From assembly GCA_009760855.2 (NCBI GenBank), contig WPIO01000023.1, forward strand, positions 4,615,501 through 4,679,500: a DNA stretch of 64,000 nt, in the 5' to 3' direction. Every line of letters begins with the position of its first letter. Positions within the stretch are counted from its first letter, which is position 1. Made by a program: the position numbers and the translations under genes. This DNA comes from Cristatella mucedo. Its lineage: Eukaryota; Bryozoa; Phylactolaemata; Cristatellidae. Shown here in pieces: positions 1-9,846 of the stretch. Below the pieces are notes generated by a model that was not told the DNA's origin, did no database searches, and saw nothing but the letters and a program-made list of their open reading frames with translations.

Positions 1-169
1 TTCACCAATTTGCCTATTGTATTTTTCATCACTCATTTCTATATGAAGTAAAAAAGATATTTAAATAAAAATAAAATTGCAACAAAGTTTTTTTACTATA
101 ATATATAAAGATTTGAAAATATATATTCTAGTCTTATAAGACATTAACGAGTTCGAGTGATAACGAGAA

Positions 170-370
170 CGAGTGTGATGATGTGTTTTTGCACCATACG
201 ATGTTTTTATTTTTGAAACGAGCGCTTTTTTTATTTTACAACGTTTTTAGTTTTGAAACGAGTTCGAGTGTTAAAGAGAACGAGTTGAAAAAATAAAAAT
301 GTTGTAAAAGGGAAAAAGATGCGAGTTGATAAAATAAAAATGTCGTATAGGGTAAAAACACATCATCGCG
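170..370. repeat. Nested foldback (inverted-repeat) element
   Basis: Left outer arm 177-213 pairs with right outer arm 331-367 (both carry GATGATGTGTTTTT and its complement). Inner arms 233-254 and 288-309 also pair. The middle holds a direct copy of the CGAGTTCGAGTG sequence seen at 149-160. Size and structure fit a degenerate foldback or MITE-like element. Confidence 0.6.
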
Positions 371-1255
371 GTGGCTGCCGGCCTAAAGTAAGGTTGTAGT
401 TAATTCATTCGTACAAACTTAGGCCTCAGAAGATTAACTATCTCGAAGCGGAGGCGTGTGTTAAATCGGCCAGATTTCGACGAGCGCTAATCATTCACGG
501 TTCCTGTATCATAATAACTTGGAACCGGTTAAAAGGGAAAATCGCTGGCCGAGTCAGCTCAAAAGCCGAAGCCGTGTAAGCCAGGTACTCGGTCGGTGCC
601 TTAGCGGTAGAGCTGTGTTATGCCTACCTTAGAGCGTCGTTGCGCGAGCCGTGGCCGGTTCCGGTCGGAAAGTCCTTGAAATAGACTCCTCTACGCTACG
701 GACATGGACTTTTTGTTTGAAGGTACGGGCTGCACTCTTTGCTGCTACCGTGTTTCACAACTGCCAGGGCATACTTACGTGCATTGGAGCTGCACCTACA
801 AGTCGTCAGCCAGCCAGCCATCGCCACTGCGAGGCTCGCGGCTTCGCCTCGAAGTCGTCTCGCTTGGGCTCGGATTGGTGTCGCTGTGCGAGTGCTGCTG
901 CTGCTTTGCCGCCTAGTTCTCCCAGAACTCGCAGGCTGCTAGAGCTCCCCGTTTAGAACGATGGTGTCAAGTACCTTCGCTTAGCGTCGATCGGATCGCG
1001 TCGATCGGATCGTGTCGATCGTGCACGGAGAAGAGGCGCCGCAGACCGACTAGCGACACGACGTCTATTGTGTATAGAGACGGCGAAACTTCTACTACGG
1101 ATGCTGCGTCTTTTGCAGAAAGTTCAACGCGGTAGCCACCGTCTGCTCATGTTTGCACTAAAAAGAAAACACGTTTGCAACATCTTTTCGGCTCAGGGTT
1201 TTAGATTGGCAGTTTAAGCTTTAGCGTTTAGGGTGTTGAACGTAACAAAAATTAA
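371..1255. other. No gene recognised
   Basis: Apart from the tandem repeat at 984-1021 I see only short chance ORFs. The 3' part (about 1129-1180) carries one copy of a dispersed sequence that also occurs at 2080-2137 and, inverted, at 2305-2390. Confidence 0.5.
984..1021. repeat. 14-bp tandem repeat, about 2.7 units
   Basis: Units GCGTCGATCGGATC at 984-997 and 998-1011 are identical; a third partial unit follows. Each is rich in GATC half-palindromes. Confidence 0.8.
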
Positions 1256-1511
1256 TATATATTTCATCTGTACAGCGCCCCACGAGAACCTAATCTCTAT
1301 AAATATGCGGCAGGCCCGTGACTTTTTCTGGCTGTTCAAGGCGAGCGTCTAGCCTTTTGGCCAAATCAAGGGGTCGAGTTGCCCCATAGAGAAGCATAGC
1401 CACGTCTGGTTGACGCCGCAGCCCAGCAGGCGAGGGATCCCTAATTCTCTTACGTGCAGCCAACTGTCAGCTCAAAGGTGGCCTGTGCATGCCAGTTCTA
1501 AGCAATAATCC

Positions 1512-1665
1512 ATTTATATAATTTATTTATGTAGCGCGACAAGAGAACTTAGTCTCTATTCAGGCGCTGCACATATACCTCGGGGCTCGAGCCCACGACC
1601 TCGGCCAGACCTCGGTGAAGGGCGAACACCTTGGCTACTGGGCCAAACCGCCATGGCCTCTTGGT
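1512..1665 (-). mobile_element. SINE-2 copy (tRNA head, LINE-A-like 3' tail)
   Basis: On the - strand it reads a tRNA-like head (box A near TGGCCCAGTAGCC, box B GGCTCGAGCCCC) followed by a tail with GAAGCGCC-like and AGAGACTAAGTTCTC segments. That tail is nearly the same as the 3' end of LINE-A. Other copies lie at 3940, 19055 and 59478. Confidence 0.7.
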
Positions 1666-2062
1666 GGACATGTACGCTACGCCAATGTCTTTTGGCTGAG
1701 GAGTCTTTTTGCCTTACACGAAACCTGCGTCGTCGAGGAGTTCTGCGACAAAGAGGCACTCGAAAGAGATCGGAGCCTTGGCCGATTCGCAGTTTTTACC
1801 AAATACGTTAGATCGGGTGACGGCGATGCTTTTTTTTCGGCGTGCCTCTCGGAGCATTGGCTCGGAGAAGAGGAGAGCGTTTAATGCGCCCGTTGTAGAA
1901 ATATCGTCCATTGTTGGATGAAGAAGCTCGAGCTGGAATCTCGAAGCTGGAGTGTAGATTTTCCTCCCATCGACCGATGGCTGCACTTTTTTGGGTGGCA
2001 CTGCCTGTCCAGCTAATGCGGCGTCGCTCGTTCGTGCAGCAATATCGGATGGGCTATGAGCA

Positions 2063-2390
2063 CAGTGCTCATAGCAGGCTGCTCAACGTGGTCACACGCG
2101 TCTGCTTATGTTTACGTTAAATAAACACGTTTTTAGTTATCTTTTTCATTTATAGTTTCTCTCTAATACCTAAATACTAAACCTTAAGACGATGCTCTAA
2201 AACCCAAAAGATCTAAGCAAGATGCAAAATCTAACCAGTACACCATAATCTGTAAAACCCAAAACATACGATAATTAAATAATAAACCCAAAATCCTAAA
2301 CCCTAAGCTAAAAACGTATAACCAAGCATGTATTTATTTAACGTAAATATAAGCATACGCTGGCGACCATGTAGCAGCAGGTCTGATATG
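2063..2390. repeat. Inverted repeat of a dispersed element
   Basis: 2063-2137 and 2305-2390 are inverted copies; both contain GCTTAT(G/A)TTTACGTTAAATAAA in opposite senses. A third, weaker copy lies at 1129-1180. The enclosed 2138-2304 is AT-rich with CTAAACC-like motifs. No coding capacity recognised. Confidence 0.6.
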
Positions 2391-2819
2391 CCGTGTGAAA
2401 AAACGACGCTTTGTAGGTGCCTGCTGACTTGTGCCATCGTCCGCTCAAGACGCTTGCAGTGGGTGAACTGCGATGATGACAGCATTATGGTGGACTGGTA
2501 AAGCTGTAGTTCGCTCGGGGCGGTACACCTAGTAGGTCATCGCAAATCCACATTTATACTGATAATTCTAGGTTTCTTGAGTTGCACATGCATTTCTGTG
2601 ATCCTCGATATTGCGATAAGCGGGAGTGGCACTTGAAATTGGTGAAGTACAGCGACAGCGTTTGAGAGTATAAGCGGTTCTAGAATTATAATTACTAATA
2701 ACCTGATGTCATAGTCTACAGTTTACGAGGTATTTAAGGCCCTGCTCAAGTGACGATTGGTCAGTTGCGTTTCGTTTGAATGTCATCGGATCAGGAGACG
2801 GTACGATTCCAGTCGGTTA

Positions 2820-3290
2820 TGAATTCAGGCTTCGGCCGCGCAGGAATAGAAGGCACGGTCTGCAAGAGGTCTGGAGTGGGCTATCGTGAGGAACAACCGA
2901 CCGACCAGAGTCAGGAGAGCGGGCCTTGAAACAGGAGGCCTGACGAGACAGAAATTCGTATTAGCTAGGGCCGGAGCGGGAGATTGGAGGAACCTAAAGG
3001 CGAGTGGCAGAATCTTAAAGACGCTTCGCTTCTTGATGTAGCACCCGTGCAGGTTGGCGAGAAGTGGTGTAACGCGACAGCTGCAACGTTCACGACAGAC
3101 GAGTCTAGCAGCAAAGCTGTTCACTAACTGTGAGCGTCTGAGTGAGCACAGACAGGAACACATACAAGCGGCGAGTTATAGTCGTAGTTGTTATGCTGCG
3201 AGTGCACAGACCATCTTGAATGTGGCATCATTATCTAACAAGCCCCGGCGCGTTTACTGTTGCGTAGGCAAAATTAAGCAGACATGACTG
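2820..3290 (-). mobile_element. LINE-A fragment, divergent, reverse transcriptase C-terminal part
   Basis: The - strand reads SFAARLVCRERCSCRVTPLL and ADRAFYSCA, matching the thumb/C-terminal part of the LINE-A reverse transcriptase (compare 20435-21079). Several frameshifts are present. A second block of the same element follows at 3595-3860. Confidence 0.65.
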
Positions 3291-3447
3291 CGGAGCTGAT
3301 AATCTGACATACAGACTGCGAACACGCGACTGAAGCACTCACAGCGAGCTTCTCGTAGCGGGCTAACCCGCTAACGCCAAGGCCAATTTCCTAGTCGCAA
3401 CTGGCCTTTGGCTCTGCAAGCCGTGACTCACCCTCAAAACCGTATCC

Positions 3448-3504
3448 ATAAAATCGCAAAGGCTCAATAAAATTGCGAAGGCTCAATACAATAGCGCAGG
3501 CTCA
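3448..3504. repeat. 19-bp tandem repeat, 3 units
   Basis: Units start at 3448, 3467 and 3486; consensus ATAAAATNGCGAAGGCTCA. It sits in sequence that separates two blocks of a broken LINE-A copy. Confidence 0.75.
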
Positions 3505-3594
3505 TAAACCCTCAGCAGCGCCGTAAGCTCAGCAATAAACTGGCAGTATCGGAAATAACATGGTCATAAACTGGCCACAGCGCGAATAACTAGG

Positions 3595-3860
3595 CTATAA
3601 ACTCCACCGGGCTAGAGCCGGTCGGCCCAATAAACTACGGCTGATGCAGTCGTTAAGTGAAAATTCAGTTCGGTGGAGGAAACCTAGATTCCGTTCGAAG
3701 GCAAATACAGGAGATGCGCTGGCAGAGCCAGTTTTAACGGCTAGGTTTTCGAATGTCTGAGGAACGCTAGGTTTGCCCGTAATTAGTAAGTTGGCTTCGT
3801 CGTCGCCCAATTTTAGGAAGCGTCATTCCATCCACGTGCGAATTTCAGCTATAATAAGCG
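3595..3860 (-). mobile_element. LINE-A fragment, upstream block
   Basis: The - strand reads KLGDDEANLLITGKPSV and a degenerate FERNLGFLHRTEFSLNDCIS. These correspond to the KLNDDKTxLLVMG and RNLGVIFQSDLSLDDHIS blocks of LINE-A. Probably the same insertion as 2820-3290, with 300 bp of other sequence between. Confidence 0.65.
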
Positions 3861-3939
3861 CTGCAAAGGAGAGCTAACAAAAATATGTCATTTGTATATA
3901 GCCCAAACTGTCCAGTCGTTCAGCTGCTCGTCTTTAACG

Positions 3940-4075
3940 ACCGAGGTCCAAGTGAACGTATTTGACGACAGACGCCGTACGTTCGAGCCCCGCGGTGTGG
4001 CATGCTGTGTGTGAAGCGCCTGAATAGAGATTAAGATCGTGTAGGGCGCCATATAAATGAATTATATATATGAAT
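3940..4075 (+). mobile_element. SINE-2 copy
   Basis: Box B GTTCGAGCCCCG near 3992, then the tail GAAGCGCCTGAATAGAGATT and the final ATATAAATGAATTAT. Same family as 1512-1665 but on the + strand. A second partial copy on the - strand lies at 4122-4182. Confidence 0.65.
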
Positions 4076-4399
4076 TATATATATGAAGTCATATATATGT
4101 AGAGAGAGAGAGAGAGAGTGAGAGAGATTAGTCTATCCAAGCGCTGAACGTACGGGCTCGAGCCCACGACCTTGGTCGTTTAAAGGCCTTATACAGTTTG
4201 ATAAGACGGAAGGAGTTGACGGTTCGAAGCAGTTACAAATCCACGTCATAGACCCGAAAGCTAAAATTGTGCTCAGCCACTACGTTGACTAACGGGAGAC
4301 TATCGAGTGTGAAAAAGGACCGTGGCACGTCGACAGGTGTATGTGTTCGTGTTCGTGCTCGCGGGTGAGTGGTTAAGCTGTTGGCGTTCTCGGTCTCTG

Positions 4400-5690
4400 T
4401 CGTGTCCTGCTTTCAACATGTATGACCCGCTAGCCGTTCTTGGCGAGAACAACGATCGGTCTGGCAGACGAGGGACAGGCGTGGTTTAAATCGTACTTGT
4501 CTGATCGTGTTCAGTCCGTGTCGTGTGGGGGTCAGGTCTCACACACGAGAAGGGTTACCAGTGGAGTCCCTCAAATGTCTGTACTCGGTCCCTTGTTGTT
4601 CTCCATTTATACGCAACCTCTGGGGAAAGTGATTAAGGCCCATGGAATAGGATGTCACTTCTATGCTGACGATACTCAGTTGTATTTATCATTCAAACCA
4701 TCGGAATCTGCTGCAGCAACTGAGAAACTGAATGCTTGCCTTGCCGATATTCGATCCTGGATGTCGGAAAACTTCCTGAAATTAAATGATGATAAAACCG
4801 AACTGCTGCTCATAGGACACCCTAAGCGTGTGGCTGGATTAAAAGGCTTTGCTCTTCTAATAGGTGATACTATTGTGCGACCATCACCACGTGCTCGAAA
4901 TTTAGGTGTCGTTTTCGACATTTGCCTCAATTTTAAAAGCTTCCTTCAGAAGACTGCTTTTACAGCTAGCCATCAGGTCTGATCCCTATCCAAGATTAGA
5001 AGCTGTCTCCCACAGTTGCTTGTAAACAATTTAACTAGCTCCTTAGTTCTGTCTCGGCTTGATTATTGTAATTCCCTTTTGGCTGGGCTTCCAAAGAAAG
5101 CAACTAGGCCACTGCAGCTGACTTTGAATATGGCTGCAAGGCTGGTCTTTAAGTCCCAGAGGTGTGAGCACGTGTCTCCTTTGCTGAAAGATCTAGGATG
5201 GATGCCGGTTGAGCAAAGGATACAGAGCAAAGTTCTTACGCTGACCCACAAGGCCCGCCACGGCTTGGCTCCTTCATACCTAGCTGAACTGCTGCATCAG
5301 TTTCAGCCTGTTCGCGCCCTCAGGTTCCGTGTGGACAGTAAATTAGCTGTTCCATTCCTCTGCTTAAAGACCGTTGGCGACAGAAGCTTTAGCTCTGCAG
5401 GTCGTAGGCTGTGGAACTCGCTTCCACAATTCTTACGCAACGACAACTACTCTCCTGCTGCCGACTATGGCTCATCCTTTTCAGCGGTCCCGAGCTGCTA
5501 CTTCCATGCTACTCACTACCTCAACTGCTCTCCTGACTCTGCTATGCTTCCCACTTTCTCTTAGTTGCGTGAGACGAAGTCTGTATGCTACCGAATGCGT
5601 ACCGAAAGCCGCTTAGGCTGTGAGTGGGCTATACAAAACTCTCCTGCGTAATAACCACCTGGTCTTTATGACTTTGTGGAGTTACAGACG
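4400..5690 (+). mobile_element. LINE-B reverse transcriptase fragment (CR1/L2/Rex1 type)
   Basis: 5'-truncated non-LTR retrotransposon. The + strand encodes SGVPQMSVLGPLLFSIY, the catalytic FYADDTQLYLSF (YADD at about 4662-4673), WMSENFLKLNDDKTELLLIG, and after an in-frame TGA at 4980 the C-terminal SRLDYCNSLLAGLP through FHATHYLN. The TGA stands where another copy (34135 region) has CGA, so one CpG-type change broke the frame. Not capable of transposition. Confidence 0.85.
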
Positions 5691-6210
5691 GAGATACATT
5701 ACTGGCTGCGCGCCAGTATCCACTGGCCGTCTGCAAGGACCGGCGCCGTCACGCGCCGCGAAGCGCTCGGGACGAAGGCCTTCGGTAAACAGGAGCCGCT
5801 GCAGAGAGTTCGTGACCGTGTGCGTATCTTGGGACAACGTCCGGGCGTGCCGCTCTCCTCGAGGCGATGCACTCCCTGGGCAGCTACTTCCACGCTACCC
5901 ACTACCTCAACGGCGCTCTCCTGACTCAGCTACGCTTTTCACTTTCTCTTTGGTCGTGAATGAAGTCTACTGGCTACAGAATGCGTGCCTTAGGCCACCT
6001 AGGCTTAAAGTGCGCAACACAAAACTCTTGTGCATAACACCCACAGAGTCTTTGCGGCTTTGTGGCCTTGCGGAGTTACAAACGGGATACGTACCTACAC
6101 ATACCGAATGCGCACCGAAAGCCGCATAGGCTTTGAGAGCGCTATAGAAAAATCTCTTGCATAATACCCACTTAGTCTTTGTGGCTTTATGGAGTTTCAG
6201 ACACAGATAG
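5690..6210 (+). mobile_element. Two further LINE-B 3'-end copies in tandem
   Basis: Sequence matching the LINE-B 3' end (CTACTTCC(A/C)(C)GCTAC, then CCGAATGCG, then GGAGTTACAGACGG-like) recurs near 5885-6080 and again at 6095-6210, right after the copy at 5500-5690. Three successive 3' ends in the same direction. Confidence 0.6.
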
Positions 6211-6249
6211 ACTACATTCACGCTTTTGCTTTCGCCGACGACGAGCTTC

Positions 6250-7055
6250 TTCGGCGCTAAACTACCGCGGGACACTCGGTGAGTCCGTAGCTATCTGCGC
6301 CTTAGGGGGCTGTTTGCCTCACTGCGGTGCAGCGCTCGGCACGCCACTACGCGCCCGCAGAGCGAGCCAGGCTCTGGCAGCGCAATGATACAGGAATATT
6401 GTCCTCGAAACGACTGCTAAGTTTTTGATTAAAGTGCGCAGCGCTTAACACTGGCACGGCGCCGGAAAGGGGCGGCGGCGGCATCCGCCCACGTCACCGC
6501 TGACCTTTCTTATTGATGGGATGGGTCCACGCGCCATTGTGGCGCTGCCGGCGGCTCCGGAGGTCGTGACCTTTACGGCGCCGGCCCGCTACCTCGTGGA
6601 CGCATCGCCGTTCGCGGTTGCCGCTCGCTGGCCCCGCGCCTGTTCGCCTGTCTCCGGTTTACGTACCGGCTGCAGATTCAGCCGATAGCATTGGAAAGTA
6701 AGACGTACGCTGCTCACTTACCAATGCTCCTTTTCGCGCTCGCGACCAAAGCCCCGCGCCGGTCCGCGCCTACGGTTCTGTTTCCCGTCGACCGCGTGCT
6801 CGAACGCGGTGCCGCCGGTCGGCGGGTAGCGTGACCGCTATTGCCTCAGCGGGCGATCCGATCGCCACGTGTTGCCGCGTGTGCATAAAATGTCCGCACC
6901 TTTTGCTGTGCGCAATAGAGTTCTAGCAATCCTTGGGTGAACTAGAAGCCGAACTTTTGCATTCCGCAGATCGCTAGTTCCACCTGGTCCGCCCGGCGCC
7001 AGTTTTGACGATCGATTTGCACCCGCCTGTTGGCGTTTTGAACTTTGGTTTCCCC
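6250..7055. other. CpG-rich stretch, no gene recognised
   Basis: Rich in CGCC/GGCG words, especially 6460-6660 and 6780-6880. It could be a promoter or 5'UTR exon for PWP-A, whose first coding exon starts just after an acceptor at 9231, but no clear exon could be fixed. Confidence 0.35.
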
Positions 7056-7066
7056 CCATGAATAAC

Positions 7067-7177
7067 CTGTGTGTGTGTGTGTGTGTTGTGTGTGTGTGTG
7101 TTGTGTGTGTGGTGTGTTGTGTGTGTGTGGTGTGTGTGTGTGTGTTGTGTGTGTGTTGTGTGTGTGTTGTGTGTGTA
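7067..7177. repeat. Interrupted (GT)n microsatellite
   Basis: About 110 bp of GT repeats broken by TTG and GGT units. Long His/Thr or Cys/Val reading frames across it are artefacts of the repeat. Confidence 0.95.
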
Positions 7178-7179
7178 CA

Positions 7180-8615
7180 CTGCGGCGAGCAAACGCCGGG
7201 CCCAAAGCGGTCCCTTGCGGTACTAGGACTGTCGCCGGCCGTGCTTTTGACGTTTTCTCTCGCGCCGCCCGCCGCTCTCTATTGACCGTGCGACCGGAAA
7301 CTGTGCCCCACCTGAGCGCGGCTAAAATTATAACCCGGTGTGCTGGTTATAGATTGTTGTCTGTCGTGCTGTTCGGTCACACCTGCGACAGTGCTGCGCC
7401 TCGCGGTTTTTCATTCAGGCTGTGTTGGCTTGCCGTATGGGTTGTCAGCCCGGAGCGTCAAAAAGTGGCTCGCTGGCTGGCCGCCCTGCGGCGTTCTTAG
7501 GGTCGTGCTTACAATAACTTGTGTAAAGTACATTATTTTTGACGAATCCTTATTTGGTGATAATGTAGTGGCCCATCCAGTCGCCTGATTTGAACCTCTT
7601 TAAAAGAGCGATATCGGCCGTTGGCTGAGGCCGAATGTTCGGCCTAAATCAGTAGCCGATCGTTTCAGTAAAATTCAGGCTTCGTAGAATGTGCTACAGC
7701 AGAAGTGACAAGGCAGAAGCTGGTGGCCTCTATGCCTGGGAGTTCATACAGAATCGAGGTTGGATGCGCCGTCACACTAACTGCATACCAACACCATGTG
7801 TTTATTTTTGAACTGTCAAACAATATTTTCACATGCTTTGCATAACTTAAATATATCTAGCATCTCAGAAAACCCTCGTACTATCTGAACGAGTTTATAG
7901 CCTCAGTGGCTGCGGCCATACTGCAAGGATTTGTTGAGGCTGAATGTATTTTTGCCCTACATCCTTCAAAAAGGCTGCTGCTTGACCTAAGTATATTGTT
8001 TTTTATCTAAAGCTTGCAGTCAGTTAGGTGTCAGGACCAGGGTCACAGCAAGAGGGCCTACAGGGCCCGAGCCAGACTGAAGGTCATATCCCTACAGCTA
8101 CAGCTGCCTGGTTTGGACCAAGTCAAGGTCTAACTTCTCCCAAGCTTCATTCCTCCCGAGCGAATTCCTGGCTACATTATCTATCACAACAATAAATAAA
8201 GATGGCATAATATAAAATAACCAGAGCGTCAAAGTTCAAGACCAAGAGTTTTTCGGCTCGTGGGTCGTATTATTGGGCTATTTCGTATTTGCTCATATTA
8301 CGAGATTATTCGTATTTTAAATTATAAATTTCCTTATGCAGTTTGTTTGTCTTTTTTCTCGGCTGCTGCAAGCCACGAGAGTGGGTGGGATTTTGATAGG
8401 CAAAATGCCGTGTTGAGCAATATTGACACTGTCCCAACTTTGGGATGACGAACTCGTCCTACTTCCTCTAGTGTTCTTTGATGCTCTTTGTCTATCGTGG
8501 CTCAAGTCCTTGGCTGATCTTGCTAGTTCGAGACATGGTCATTACAAGTTAGATCACGTAAATGCTGCTTAACAGAGGCATTTTAGGATAATTCGATAGA
8601 TAGGTGTCCTACCGA
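7180..8615. other. No gene recognised
   Basis: Unique-looking sequence, CpG-rich until about 7500 and AT-richer after. No domain or splice-supported exon recognised. Confidence 0.45.
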
Positions 8616-8617
8616 AA

Positions 8618-9030
<413 letters not shown>

Positions 9031-9231
9031 GGAGTTGCACGTGTGCACGATTGAATGGGTTTCATCGAGACAGCTGCTGCATTTAATTTCTCAGTGGAGG
9101 ATTCCATCTGCAGGGCTTGGACAGGCCTGTGCACGAAACATAAAGCTCCAGGGTAGCCATTTTCTTTTGGTGGTTTTGCTACCAAATCGTCTTGCAAATC
9201 GGCAAACTCGTTCGATCGCTCTTCGTTTCAG

Positions 9232-9846
9232 TTTGCGCATCCGTGCCTAAGATGCCTAACCTATCCCTTGGAGCACACGTCGAACCGGTTACAAATGAGG
9301 TAGTTGTGACTGAAGACCGGCGATTTAGTCCTCGACTTCGAGATAGGCCTCGGTCAGCGGTCGGTACCGCATCCCAGAAGCGCTCGACCCCAGCAGCTAA
9401 TGCTATGAATACCGGAAGTGGCACCGACCAAACGGCGGCGGCAGCCAGCCCCTCGCTGGAGTCAGTTACAGACGGTCCTGCCAGGAAGCGGCGACGCACG
9501 GCATCGCAGCCGCCGAGCTCAGCTGTCGTCTCATCTGCTTCTGCTTATGGAAAAAGCAGCGACGGGGCAGCGGCATTGCAGGAGGCACCACTGCCAGGCA
9601 GCAGCACCAGTCCTCGACGGAGGCGGCGCACGGTCCACTTGCCGCTAGGAAACAGCCGAGCGGGCGAATCGAATGGGATGTGCGCGGCTGCCTCCGCCGG
9701 GTTGGTTGCTGCTGCCTCGTCGGGCTGCTCGAAATCTGCTAGCGACGAAGTTTGTGGTTCTGCATCGCCTAGCAACGGTCCCGGCCCTACAAAAGCTTCG
9801 GAGCTTTCGAGCATAGCAAGGTCTGGCAAGGTCCGCAAAGACATGA
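9232..9846 (+). CDS. PWP-A exon 1 (20-nt 5'UTR piece plus N-terminal coding)
   Basis: Acceptor TTTCAG ends at 9231. ATG is at 9252 and donor GTAAGT starts at 9847. Coding part is 595 nt, ending in phase 1. It encodes a disordered Ala/Ser/Arg-rich segment with motif DRRFSPRL (about residues 23-30), shared exactly with the paralogue exon at 28.5 kb. Both copies have the same layout: acceptor, 18-20 nt, then ATG. An in-frame ATG at 9192 lies upstream of the acceptor, so I do not favour it. The first 5'UTR exon must lie further upstream and was not located. Confidence 0.75.

Noticed and set aside
1349-1375. U2 snRNA-like CCTTTTGGCCAAATCAAG
   Set aside because: The match is about 20 nt only, with no further U2 sequence; better explained as a SINE-2 head relic.
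1714-2001. 95-codon - strand ORF (ASRFQLELLHPTMDD)
   Set aside because: No family recognised and no splice context; treated as chance or an old transposon relic.
7058-7500. Cys/Val-rich ORF of 143 codons
   Set aside because: Starts inside a GT microsatellite; the remainder resembles nothing.
9192-9251. Earlier in-frame start for PWP-A
   Set aside because: It lies upstream of the acceptor at 9231; the paralogue has the same acceptor and an in-frame stop before its ATG.
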